Shown: piece by piece, positions 17,722 through 26,763 of the stretch
Numbering within the stretch: the stretch's first letter is position 1
How the letters are laid out: each line of letters starts with the position of its first letter
DNA from: JAIBDK01 sp965261915
GTDB taxonomy: Bacteria; Pseudomonadota; Gammaproteobacteria; Arenicellales; Poriferihabitantaceae
Assembly (NCBI GenBank): GCA_965261915.1
Contig: CBDHDW010000013.1
Span: forward strand, 1,612,001-1,676,000
Direction of reading: 5' to 3'
DNA: 64,000 bases
The notes under the pieces: model-generated
Database searches by the model: none
What the model saw: only the letters and a program-made list of their open reading frames with translations
What the model was told of the DNA's origin: nothing
Position numbers and translations under genes: made by a program

Positions 17722-18345
17722 TTAAAGAATCCCGTAGTCCATCAATACCCGGTAGAGCTGCCTCGGATTTTCAAATACGATTCCGTTCCAGTTTCGATTT
17801 ATCGCCGCCTGAACATTTTCCGCTTTGTCATCAATGAATACCGTGTTTTCGGATATCAGTGAAAATCGGTTCTCCGCCAATTCAAAGATTTTGTCATCAG
17901 CTTTCAGTAATCCACAATCACCCGACAACAAAATATCATCAAACAGATTGAGAAACGGAAATCTCGGCTGCGCTCGTTCAAACTCCTCCCTGCTCCAGTT
18001 CCCCAGAACATATACCCGATGGCCACGCTCCTTGAGCTCTTCTACAACAGACACGGTACCACCTATTTCCCTGACAAGCATTTCATCCCATCGCTCCCAA
18101 TAGGCAGAAATTTCCTGTTTCCATTCCGGGTGTTGCTGTTTCAGACTGTCCAGCAAACTTTCTACGGGATGCCCGGCACTTATTTCAGTCTGAACAGAAT
18201 CATTCAGGACGGTCTCGAAAAACGCTTTCTGACTTTTGGCGGATCGTTGAAACAACGGGCCAAACAAGGCATCACTGTCCCATTCGACCAGCACGCCTGC
18301 CATATCAAAAACGAACACCAGATTTTGTTTGGGAGCCTGCATCAT
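17722..18345 (-). CDS. HAD-superfamily phosphatase (YihX-like, HAD-IA)
   Basis: The protein has 207 residues. HAD motif I is FVFDMAGVLV, with the nucleophile Asp; the usual second Asp is Ala, as tolerated in YihX-like and dehalogenase-like members. Motif II is VLGNWS, motif III the Lys in GLLKADDK, and motif IV VFIDDKAENV. A helical cap lies between motifs I and II. It probably hydrolyses a small phosphate ester; the substrate is unknown. The start lies 11 nt after the stop of the iminopeptidase gene on the same strand, so the two are likely co-transcribed. Confidence 0.8.
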   Translation of the reverse strand: MMQAPKQNLVFVFDMAGVLVEWDSDALFGPLFQRSAKSQKAFFETVLNDSVQTEISAGHPVESLLDSLKQQHPEWKQEISAYWERWDEMLVREIGGTVSVVEELKERGHRVYVLGNWSREEFERAQPRFPFLNLFDDILLSGDCGLLKADDKIFELAENRFSLISENTVFIDDKAENVQAAINRNWNGIVFENPRQLYRVLMDYGIL

Positions 18346-18356
18346 CAGGTAACACG

Positions 18357-19310
18357 TTAATATGAAAATTGATCAGTGGCAACAACTAACGCATCGCTAA
18401 TACCCGGCTCGTCGAATGCGTGGCCGGCATCGGCAATTATTTCAAATTGTGCATGCGGCATGGCTTTACTTAACTCCCAGGCCGTTGCCATTGGCGTACA
18501 GACATCATAACGGCCCTGAACAATAATCGTCGGAATATGTGCAACTTTATTCGCATTGTCGATCAACCAGTTATCTGACTCAAACCAACCGTGGTTAACG
18601 AAATAGTGGCACTCGATTCTAGCAAAGGCGATAGCAAATTTTTCACTTCCGAAATGTTCGATTTGCTCTGGACGCTGATAAAGATTGGTCGTACTGCCTT
18701 CCCACATACTCCACGCTCGTGCCGCTTCAAGCCGAGTAGTTTTATCGTCACCGGTTAAGCGTTGGTAGTACGCCTGCATCAGGTTTTCATGCTCTGTGTG
18801 TGGAATCGGAGCAAGAAATTTCTCCCATTCATCCGGAAATATCCTCGAAGCGCCATATTGATAGTACCAGTCAAGTTCAGACTGACGTAACGTAAAAATA
18901 CCGCGTAAAATCAATTCGGTTACCGGATCTGGATGGGTTTGGGCATAAGCCAAAGCCAGCGTGCTGCCCCATGAACCACCGCATACCTGCCAACGCTCGA
19001 TTTGCAAATGCATGCGCAGTTGCTCCATATCTGAAACCAGATCCCAGGTGGTATTATTCTCCAGTGAGGCAAAAGGCGTACTTCGCCCGCACCCTCTTTG
19101 ATCAAACAAAACAATTCGATAGCAGTCCGGATCAAACACTCGCCTTTGCCCCGGGCTACTTCCTCCCCCGGGTCCACCGTGCAAATAAACCGCTGGTTTA
19201 CCGTTAGGGTTTCCGGATTGCTCATAGTAAATCTCATGACCGTTACCCACAGACAGCATTCCAGAGTCATAGGGTTCGATTGCGGGATATAGTGTTCTTA
19301 ACTCACTCAT
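18357..19310 (-). CDS. pip: Proline iminopeptidase (peptidase S33)
   Basis: This 317-residue alpha/beta hydrolase removes N-terminal proline from peptides in the cytoplasm. It has the oxyanion region LHGGPGGG, the nucleophile elbow GGSWGS, the acid in GRYDVCTP and the base in DAGHAFDEPG. The length and the PYDSGMLSVGNGHEIYYEQSG start match the classic Pip family. It is first in a two-gene unit with the HAD phosphatase. A second, divergent iminopeptidase-like gene sits at 26764 in the peptide transport operon. Confidence 0.88.
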   Translation of the reverse strand: MSELRTLYPAIEPYDSGMLSVGNGHEIYYEQSGNPNGKPAVYLHGGPGGGSSPGQRRVFDPDCYRIVLFDQRGCGRSTPFASLENNTTWDLVSDMEQLRMHLQIERWQVCGGSWGSTLALAYAQTHPDPVTELILRGIFTLRQSELDWYYQYGASRIFPDEWEKFLAPIPHTEHENLMQAYYQRLTGDDKTTRLEAARAWSMWEGSTTNLYQRPEQIEHFGSEKFAIAFARIECHYFVNHGWFESDNWLIDNANKVAHIPTIIVQGRYDVCTPMATAWELSKAMPHAQFEIIADAGHAFDEPGISDALVVATDQFSY

Positions 19311-19461
19311 AAATAACTCGCTGATTCATTAATTTAATCAAATTTCCCTCACATTCTGCCACAAGTTTACCAATGTCGATTAGTTCAAATCAAATAACAC
19401 AGCGGCAAATATACCACCTTATGATTTGATCCTGTTTTATCGAACCAAGCAGATCTCAACG

Positions 19462-19656
19462 ATGAACCTTGCTGTATATTTCAGTGCAGTTTTAGCAGTA
19501 GTCATATTTGGCGCGTCACCGGTAGCGGCAAAAATTGCTGTACTGGAAATTCCCGCCATGGATGTCGCGCTGCCAAGAACCGTACTTGGGGGATTGCTTG
19601 CGCTTGCCTTGGCACTACGATTAAAAATCCGTTTCCCGAAAGAACCCCAGCATTAG
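19462..19656 (+). pseudogene. EamA/DMT transporter, N-terminal fragment
   Basis: ATG 19462 opens a 64-codon frame with two hydrophobic segments and the DMT-like pattern FGASPVAAKIAV ... VALPRTVLGGLLALALAL. It resembles the first two helices of an EamA permease, but the stop at 19654-19656 comes far too early (these proteins are ~290-300 residues). The next gene is a complete DMT protein, so this is probably a remnant of a different paralogue. Confidence 0.55.
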
Positions 19657-19675
19657 GCACCCTATAATACGCGAC

Positions 19676-20584
19676 ATGTTCTGTTTGTGGATACCCATTA
19701 CCATTGCCGCCGGATTCTTTCAGAATCTTCGCTCGGCGATCCAGAAAAAACTCAAGGATTCGCTGTCCACCGCTGGAGCAGCCTATTCGCGTTTTTTCTA
19801 CGCACTGCCCGTCGCGGTGGTCTATTACTTTGGCCTAATCGAAATCTATAACCTTCCAGACCCACAGCTTAACTCTCGATTTTTGATATTTTGTTTAGCA
19901 GGTGGCATTAGCCAGATCCTGTTTACCGTATTTCTACTGTGGACATTCTCATTCAAAAGTTTTGCGGTGGGGACCACATTCTCCAAACTTGAAGTTATCA
20001 TGGTCGCCATCGTCGCCTCGGTATTGCTGGGAGAAACACTAAACGGCTGGGCAATTATTTCCATCAGCATTTCGTCACTAGGCGTACTCGCATTGTCTAT
20101 GGGCCAGGCAAAATTATCCTGGTCAGCGCTATATAAGGGATTGTTCCACAAGTCCACGCTTCTGGGACTGATCAGCGCCGGCTTTTTGGGCACCTCCTCT
20201 GCGCTTTACCGCGGTGCTACCCAGGCACTGCAATATGATCCCTTTTTTGCGAATGCTGCATTTACGCTTGTCGTCGCTCTGTGCTTTCAAACCGTTTTGA
20301 TGGGAGCTTATATGTTGTTACGCGAACCCAGCGGTCTTGTTGATGTTATTCGGCATTGGCGTTGGGCCGGGCTGGCCGGACTTGCGGGTGCACTGGCCAG
20401 CATTTGCTGGTTTACTGCATTTACCCTACAGAAAGCGGCCTACGTACGTGCAATTGGTCAAAGCGAATTGGTGTTCACCTTTCTTTTCACATTATTGTTC
20501 TTCAGAGAAAAAATATCCAGGTCCGATATTGGCGGGGTCGTATTGATTACGATAGGAATTATCATTCTCCTGCTGTTGGGATAA
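19676..20584 (+). CDS. EamA-family (DMT) transporter
   Basis: The 302-residue membrane protein has about ten hydrophobic helices arranged as two EamA repeats (residues ~1-145 and ~155-300), each ending with the family's typical last helix. Examples are GETLNGWAIISISISSLGVLAL and REKISRSDIGGVVLITIGI. It probably exports or imports a small metabolite; the substrate cannot be told. It follows the truncated DMT fragment with a 19-nt gap and is the last gene before the IS630 block. Confidence 0.8.
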   Translation: MFCLWIPITIAAGFFQNLRSAIQKKLKDSLSTAGAAYSRFFYALPVAVVYYFGLIEIYNLPDPQLNSRFLIFCLAGGISQILFTVFLLWTFSFKSFAVGTTFSKLEVIMVAIVASVLLGETLNGWAIISISISSLGVLALSMGQAKLSWSALYKGLFHKSTLLGLISAGFLGTSSALYRGATQALQYDPFFANAAFTLVVALCFQTVLMGAYMLLREPSGLVDVIRHWRWAGLAGLAGALASICWFTAFTLQKAAYVRAIGQSELVFTFLFTLLFFREKISRSDIGGVVLITIGIIILLLLG

Positions 20585-20823
20585 CCCCGATGAGTTCCAT
20601 GCTCACCGCAATCCGCTTTATTGCCCGTTTAGGCGCAACTCTCCCGTAAAAGTCGCACCGATAATATTGACCGAGCCTGTGGCAACAATAATACTGTTTT
20701 TAGCTAAGTGGAAACCCTGCGGGTTTGGGGGAGGGGATTACACAGTGATGAGACCTAAAGCTCCACTGCCGATCATTTTTTATGCCAAGTCTCCAGTAGA
20801 ATCTTTTTTTCGAATCGGCTCTT
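20585..20823. other. Intergenic stretch with IS5-like scrap and hairpin
   Basis: There is no gene here. The 28 bases at 20617-20644 match 22174-22201, the end of the IS5-like transposase relic, with one mismatch, so a sliver of the same element type lies here. AAACCC-TGC-GGGTTT (20712-20726) is a perfect small hairpin that resembles the one at 16572-16587 and is likewise preceded by GTGG. Confidence 0.5.
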
Positions 20824-21974
20824 ATACCAACGGCTCTATTGATTGACTGTTTTGGCCCAATTACGTGATGTAATTGATGTGATTGCCTGTTTGTCCTCTG
20901 CGAAGAAATTCCAGGCATCGCAGCATTTGTCGACAATCTCATCGTAGGATTCAAACACGGAGATTGCCAGCTTGTTGGCGCGCAGGTAGGCCCAAACGTT
21001 TTCCATCGGGTTGAGTTCTGGCGCATAGGGCGGGAGTTTGAGCAGGGTGATGTTGTCTGGCACTTCCCGTTTTGCTGATCCGTGCCAGCCTGCACCGTCG
21101 AGGATGAGCAAGGCATGGGCACCTGCCGCGACCGTCCTGGCGATCTCGCACAGATGTGCATTCATAGCGGACGTGTCCGCATGCGGCATGAACAGCGCAG
21201 CAGCCTCGGCGCGTTCGGGACAAACCGCGCCGAAGATATAGCCCGACGTATAACGTGTATCACGCGGCCGGGTTCCCCGTTCGGCCCATATACGTGTCAG
21301 CGTCCTTGCTGACCCACACGGGCTTCGTCCTGAAACCAAATCTCCAATGGTTTGCCGCAGGCCGTTTTGGGCAGAACGGCCGCTACCTCTGCAGCGAAGT
21401 TTTTTTAAACGCATCCTGCGCATCCGGGTCGGATTTCGGATGCTGCGGGCGCACAGACAAGCGTCGAAAACCAAGTTTTACCAGTTGTTTGCTAACGGTC
21501 CGCTCATGCATGACAACGCCAAAGCGCTCCTCAATCTTGCGCTTGAGGTCAATGCGCCGCCAGCGCACCACGCCGTCCGTTTCGGGATCCGGCCCCTCAC
21601 GCACAAGCGATGCCAACTCCGCCTTCTGTGCCACGCTTAGCAGGGGCTGCCGTCCTGGCGAACGCCGGTTCGAGAGACCCTCAATCCCCGTGTCATTGTA
21701 ACGGTGTACCCAGTCACGCAACGTCTGGCGGTCCATCCCGCAGTTCTCGGCCGCCGCCTTGCGGTCAGTGCCGTCCAAAATCAACGCAATCGCCAGCATC
21801 CGTCGGGCCGCTTTCGCGTCCCTGCACGCCGCTGCGGCGCGCCGAAGATCGCAGGCCGACTTGTCCGTTCGCATAATCTCTACTGTCATTAATACCTCCT
21901 ATGATGATGACTACTGAATCACTTCAAATTCCCCGTGGAAAGCACAAAGTGTCAAATCCTTGGGCCGTTGGTAT
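20824..21974 (-). mobile_element. IS630-family element, about 1.15 kb, inactive
   Basis: ATACCAACGGC at 20824-20834 is repeated inverted at 21964-21974, giving 11-bp terminal repeats, with TA dinucleotides at both borders as expected for IS630 insertion at TA. The transposase lies on the minus strand and is broken. The length is normal for the family. Confidence 0.8.
20836..21889 (-). pseudogene. IS630-family transposase, two frames plus a mutation
   Basis: The N-terminal frame (21889 to 21383) holds the HTH part: MRTDKSACDLRRAAAAC, GMDRQTLRDWVHRYN and the RWRRIDLKRKIEERFG linker. A one-base backward step in the A7 run at 21400-21406 leads into FAAEVAAV ... LEIWFQDEARVGQQG, with the first catalytic Asp. 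That frame stops unless one missing base is restored near 21301-21307. The last frame, to 20836, supplies LILDGAGWH (second Asp) and LPPYAPELNPMENVW (third acidic residue). The A7 site fits the programmed -1 frameshift used by some IS630 elements; the second break is a true lesion. Confidence 0.75.
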
Positions 21975-22007
21975 TAGATGATTTGTTGAGATGAATAAAC
22001 CACATAT

Positions 22008-22557
22008 AGAGACCTTTGCATAACCCACAAAATACCCCTCGCAACTCACAAACAACGTGATTTTTTATAAATTTGCCTCATTTTTTCGCCCATGCTCTCT
22101 CAACTCATCAATACGACACCAAAAAAGCCGCTATTTCGGCACTTTTAACCGCTTTTAGTGGGTTTTAATCTGTTTTATTGCCCATTTAGGCGCAACTCTC
22201 CTTTAAACGTTGCAGTTGTTTGAAAATATTCATCCCAGTTTTAAGGTTATGGCTCATGGCAATGAGCTGTGCTCGAGCGTTGTTTCTGGCCAATCCCCTG
22301 TATCTTGCCTTGCCTAATCCGTGATGCAGTTTGAGCAAACCAAAGGTGCGTTCAACCACATAGCGGACACTGCTATACCTTTTATTCTGCGCTTTTTGTT
22401 GCGTCGTTAATGGTGTGTTGCGATAAGCTCGGTGCAGGATTCTATTGTTTGCTTTACCCAGTTTCTCGTCATTGTCTTTGTTGGCGCTTGTGCCCTGTGA
22501 GTATAAGCACTGTCTGCATAAACTTGTCCGTGCCTATCGCCTAGATGTTCAAACTCC
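22008..22557 (-). mobile_element. IS5-family relic, 3' part, interrupted by IS66
   Basis: The minus strand encodes the C-terminal part of an IS5-type transposase. It reads EFEHLGDRHGQVYADSAY, then, after a frame break near 22480, YSSVRYVVERTFGLLKLHHG and NLKTGMNIFKQLQ, ending at 22186. The remaining few codons before the break (HDSQEF) continue at 24082-24100 on the other side of IS66 copy D; the N-terminal half is gone. AGAGACCTTTGCATAA at 22008-22023 is probably the element's end. The element is non-functional. Confidence 0.65.
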
Positions 22558-24081
22558 GTAACTGCCCAGGTTGTTTTTAAGCGTATTTCAGTTTTGCAAT
22601 AATCTGATCGGCAGGCATCATCAGTGTTTCGATGATGTTCCATCCTTGTTTTCTGGCCGTTGTGATGACGCTGCGCAGGGTCGCAAAATCCTCTGCACCT
22701 TGTTCAGACCTGAACCCGCCCGATATTTTCTGACGTAGTTTCATCATCCGCAGGTCGCGTTCAGCTTCGTTGTTTGTGAAGGGCACGTCGGGATCTGTCA
22801 GAAAGCGTAGGGTGCCTTCCTTGCGATCGCGTAATCGTAACGCCAGATTATGTCCTGTCCGCTGCTTCTTGCGCCCCCGTCTTCCGGGTTTTGGCGGCAC
22901 GAGTGGAGGCAATTCCTCATGGAAATCCAATGCTGCGGTGATGATCCTGTCGTATCGCCGATTAATAAGCGCAACAAGCGGCGTTGAAACCGCCACGCCC
23001 TTATCCCGCGCGGCCTGTGTGACATGGTGCGCACGCCGCAGTAGCCTTTGCATCTGACCAGCCCAATCTTCCTGTTCGATTTCGACCAACGCTTGCAGTT
23101 CCCGTAAATGGTGTGCATTGCACAACGCATGGGTAACACCATCCAGCGTGAAGTAGGGCTGCCAATGATCATGCACGATACAGCCCGTGAGATTGGATAA
23201 CAGATTACCGCGTTTGCTGCTGACCCGGTAGAAAGCCAGAAGCGGTGTACAGGCAACGTGAAGCCATTGCAGGCACCCCGTAATCCGGAAACCCGTCTCG
23301 TCAAGATGTTTGACGTGGACCTGTTGGGCGATCACATCCTGCAGGTGAGAAGCAACCCCCTTGAGCCGCTCTGATGCTTTGCGGTTCATGGCGGCCACAG
23401 TGGCAGGAACCAAAGGGGCATTGAACAAATCGGCCATTATTTGCGCCAGTCTGTCTTCCGGCAGGAAATGGGCGCATTGGAGATATGTTGCCACTCCGGC
23501 GATGCGTGGCCCGTACTGCACGGGTGCCTTCACCTCCAGAGGAAACGCCGCCTTGGTTGTTTCCCCACAGTGGCCGCAAAGGCAGACATGTGCCCTGTGT
23601 TCCGTTGTCACCAGAGGCTGTGGCTCGGGCAGGTCAAACACCTGTCGTGCGGCGTAATCCTCTGCCATTGATGGCGACAGCGGTGTGCCACATTGCCCGC
23701 AGACAGAAGGAAAGTGATCTTCAACATGGTCGGGATCTGCCGTTTGGCACAGGGTGCTTCCCTTGTGGCCTTTCTACCTGCCTGACTTTTTACCGGATTT
23801 TCTCCGCAGACTTTTGGTTCTGGGTTCAGCCTTGGGCTTCTTTAGGCCGTCGCTTGAAGGCGGCTTGCTACTGTTGCTGCTGTTCAAGCTGAGGCGACGC
23901 TCAAGGTCTTCAATGCGAGCCACAAGCAGGGCTATCGTTTGTGCATTCTTCTGCTTCAGCTCTTCATAAGCCTCAACGGAAACATAACCTTTGGGTGCGT
24001 TTGAAAAAATCATAATCTTAATGAATCACATCGGGATTCCTCAGGCAAGAGAATTATTCCTTAGGGTACCTGGGCAGTTAC
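22558..24081 (-). mobile_element. Complete IS66-family element (copy D), 1524 bp
   Basis: The element has the same GTAACTGCCCAGGT inverted ends and a perfect 8-bp target duplication, CAAACTCC, at 22550-22557 and 24082-24089. It inserted into the IS5-like relic. It has the same length as copy B and shares its 9-bp coiled-coil deletion and single AAGAGAATTATTCC, so B and D are closer to each other than to C. Confidence 0.95.
22577..24013 (-). pseudogene. IS66-family transposase TnpC with amber stop (copy D)
   Basis: The sequence is collinear with the 478-residue transposase at 3482, but CAG (Gln) has become TAG at 23776-23774, around codon 80, with a neighbouring Gly-to-Arg change. Only the N-terminal coiled coil and linker would be made. 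The catalytic part remains open (22577-23668). This copy can probably move only if another copy supplies transposase. Confidence 0.92.
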
Positions 24082-24140
24082 CAAACTCCTGTGAATCATG
24101 CAATCAATCATGCACACTGCCAGGCGTATAGGTCAATAGA

Positions 24141-24461
24141 TTGACTGGTTTGTCGGGCTATCGTAACGGCGGATTGTTTATAGACACGGGTGCATTGCAA
24201 CCATTGGATCAAAGTTTGTTGCAATCCCGATTAACCCTCGATTCTGAGGCGGTGGTGGAATGGAGAGCATTAACGATATACCTGATCGACAAGCTTGCCG
24301 TTGAGCTACGCACGGTGCTGGGGGTTTCAGAAAAGCAACTGCCATTGTGTGCGATACTGTACGGGGGAACTTGGGCAACAGGGCGAGATATTGCCATGCG
24401 ACTACGTCCTCCTCGAGCGATACCACCGTTAAATCTGGTGACTGATGGGACGGTTTTTTAA
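24141..24461 (+). pseudogene. URC4/DUF1688 protein, C-terminal fragment
   Basis: About 106 codons from a TTG match the end of DUF1688 (URC4/urg3, linked to uracil catabolism in fungi and bacteria): GYRNGGLFIDTG, VVEWRALTIYLIDKL, LYGGTWATGR and a terminal VTDGTVF. Full-length members are around 400 residues, so about three quarters is missing. The 5' part was replaced by the IS5-like element. A stop lies just upstream in frame (24129-24131), and no ribosome-binding site is evident. Confidence 0.65.
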
Positions 24462-24488
24462 GCCGATTTTTAAGTAGGCAGTATTGCG

Positions 24489-25316
24489 ATGACACTCCTA
24501 GTTGATATTCACGATCAAAATTGGATGAACGAACAAGCGTTTATCGCATTGCTAAACGGTGATATTGCAATTAGCAATGTTCGATTTTATCCGAACATTG
24601 ACGCGCTTGAGGATATAGCGATGCTGGTTTGTGACCGCTTGCGTCCCGGATTGGTGAAACAATTACCAAACCTTAGACTCGTTCAGAAACTGGGCGCAGG
24701 CGTAGAAACCATCATTGACGATGCTGATATATCTGACAACATCCGAATAGCTCGGTTAAAACCAGAGATTGCGGCACTGCAAATGGCGCAGTTTTGTGTC
24801 GCCTGTGTGTTGCCCGATGTTTACAATTTCAAGTTTCATCAGGCGCATCAGCGAAACAGCCAGTGGCGACCTAAAGCACCTCAATTGACCGCTGATATGA
24901 CCGTTTCTGTGCTTGGACTCGGGCATATTGGTCGTGCGGTGGCAACGCTGTTTCAATCTCTGGGTTTCCGCGTCATTGGCTGGAGTCGAACGGAAAAAGT
25001 AATTGCTGGAATCGATTGTCGCTGGGGGTTGAATGCGATAAACAGCGTTCTAGCAGAGCCTGATTATGTCATCTGTGTTTTGCCATCTACGGCTGATACG
25101 ATCAATTTATTTGATGCGAATCGCTTCAAGGCGATGAAGCAAGGCTCGGTCATCATTAACATCGGACGCGGTACGTTGATTGTCGAGCGAGATTTGATTG
25201 CCGCGCTGGATGCAGGTCATTTGGCACATGCCGTACTCGATGTGGTGCAACAAGAGCCGTTGGCGGCGGACAGTCCGCTATGGAAGCATCCGCACATCGT
25301 GGATAACCACCATTGA
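24489..25316 (+). CDS. D-2-hydroxyacid dehydrogenase (GhrA-like), C-terminally truncated
   Basis: This 275-residue NAD(P)-dependent dehydrogenase probably reduces glyoxylate/hydroxypyruvate-type acids. It has the Rossmann motif GLGHIGRAV (~residues 140-148), substrate Arg in NIGRGTL and Glu in VVQQEPLA. The usual catalytic His segment after HPHIV is missing: the frame ends HPHIVDNHH, while the shifted frame reads ITTIEGVI, like the family's ITPHIAGVI. The gene therefore seems frameshifted and lacks ~35 residues, including the catalytic His, and is probably inactive. It starts 27 nt after the DUF1688 fragment, perhaps a former operon partner. Confidence 0.7.
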   Translation: MTLLVDIHDQNWMNEQAFIALLNGDIAISNVRFYPNIDALEDIAMLVCDRLRPGLVKQLPNLRLVQKLGAGVETIIDDADISDNIRIARLKPEIAALQMAQFCVACVLPDVYNFKFHQAHQRNSQWRPKAPQLTADMTVSVLGLGHIGRAVATLFQSLGFRVIGWSRTEKVIAGIDCRWGLNAINSVLAEPDYVICVLPSTADTINLFDANRFKAMKQGSVIINIGRGTLIVERDLIAALDAGHLAHAVLDVVQQEPLAADSPLWKHPHIVDNHH

Positions 25317-25433
25317 GGGCGTGATATGACTCATTCAACTCTATTTTGCTGTGGAAAACTCAATCTCTACCCACAGGGTTCCTAATAGAGCCTAAAAAAC
25401 GGAAGTGTTTGTTCTTAATAAACCCTATTAGAT

Positions 25434-26474
25434 TTACCCTCGTTCGCTGGTACGTCGATATTTCTGCGGGTTCATACCAGTCCAGTTACGGAAGGCCCGC
25501 GAAAAGGCGGACAATTCAGAATAGCCTAGACTATAGGCTATTTCTGTCAGCGACATATCGGGGTCATTCAGATAATGTAATGCCAATTCCCGACGTGCGG
25601 CGCGTAATAAATCTGGAAACAGCAGATGTTGTGCTTTCAGCCGTTTATGGAAGGCTGCATCGGTCAACCCAAGCACGTTGGCGATTTTTGAGAGCGTTGG
25701 CAATGTATCACCGAGATGCAGTTTAATCTGGTTGCGTACAACCGTTGCCATATCCTCCATATCATCAACCAGTTTGCAACGTGATTCCAGAAAAGCGGCG
25801 ACCATCGAAAACAGATATGGATCCTGCCCGGGCATACGCACATCAAGATCACTACAGCGGAAAGCAAAAGCGTTGGTGCGGCGACCGAAGCGTACTGGCG
25901 CACCGAAATACCTTTCGTGCTCCTGAGTGTCATCAGGTCGGTCATGTTCAAAATGAATTTCCAAAGGAGACCAATTTGCGCCCAGCGCGGTCTTGAATAT
26001 ATTATGGTGCATGCCAAGTGAAATCTCCGCATCCTGTCGTCGATTCTGGATTCTCGGATCACGAATACAATAGCTCAACCAAAGAATATCGTTGTCCTGA
26101 ATCAGACCGAAGCTGGTTTGGTCCTGATGGACGGGAAAATATTTTTCCATGGCGCGCAAGGCAGCGGACAGGGTTGGAGAACTGATTACGGCGTAGCCAA
26201 TTGCCCCCAGATATTTTGGCGCGAAGTTGTGACCAAATTCCAGACCGATATTGTCATTGCCGGTGGTTTTAGCAGCAACATCAAACAAGGTGCAGTACTG
26301 GCTGAGATTGATTGCGTTAATCGGGATGCTAAGGTCGATCTGATGAATGCCAGCCTGACCAAATATGGTATCGACATCTCCGTGATTGTGCTCGATTAAA
26401 TCGACCAGCCCAGTCGTGGCTGATGCCAGCACTTTGGACGGTGCCAAATTAAATCCACTGAGTTCTTCTTGCAT
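25434..26474 (-). CDS. AraC-family transcriptional regulator
   Basis: The protein has 346 residues. Residues ~20-200 form an Arabinose_bd-type sensor domain (PF12625 pattern). Residues ~240-340 are a double helix-turn-helix, with LSKIANVLGLTDAAFHKRL and EIAYSLGYSELSAFSRAFRNWTGMNPQKYR. It is divergent from the peptide-utilisation operon (290-nt gap), so it probably controls that operon in response to a peptide or amino acid; this is inferred from position. The N-terminal coding end has a decayed look-alike at 33277-33356. Confidence 0.88.
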   Translation of the reverse strand: MQEELSGFNLAPSKVLASATTGLVDLIEHNHGDVDTIFGQAGIHQIDLSIPINAINLSQYCTLFDVAAKTTGNDNIGLEFGHNFAPKYLGAIGYAVISSPTLSAALRAMEKYFPVHQDQTSFGLIQDNDILWLSYCIRDPRIQNRRQDAEISLGMHHNIFKTALGANWSPLEIHFEHDRPDDTQEHERYFGAPVRFGRRTNAFAFRCSDLDVRMPGQDPYLFSMVAAFLESRCKLVDDMEDMATVVRNQIKLHLGDTLPTLSKIANVLGLTDAAFHKRLKAQHLLFPDLLRAARRELALHYLNDPDMSLTEIAYSLGYSELSAFSRAFRNWTGMNPQKYRRTSERG

Positions 26475-26661
26475 ACGATTATCCCCACAAAAATATTTTT
26501 ACAAATCGAAATCCACGCAAATATCAGGAATTAGAATATTCCGGTCCCCCTGACCGCTAACTGTCAAACTTCCCGAGTCTAATGTCAAGCGATGTTGGGC
26601 AATTCACAAAATACTCCATGTCTTGACGTTTTAATCATTCATTCTGCATTTGGAGGACAAT

Positions 26662-26730
26662 ATGAAACTTACTCGACGACAATTCTCACACCATCTGACC
26701 AGTAGCGCAGAACTCATTGCCTTTGGATAA
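26662..26730 (+). CDS. 22-residue leader ORF with Tat-like twin Arg
   Basis: A near-perfect TGGAGGA ribosome-binding site sits 4 nt before ATG 26662. The product begins MKLTRRQFSHHL, like a twin-arginine signal start, but ends at TAA 26728-26730. It may be the remnant of an exported substrate-binding protein gene or a regulatory leader peptide ahead of the iminopeptidase gene, whose start is 33 nt downstream. Confidence 0.35.
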   Translation: MKLTRRQFSHHLTSSAELIAFG

Positions 26731-26763
26731 AGAAATACAACAAACGTGGGGGAAAACGTAGCC

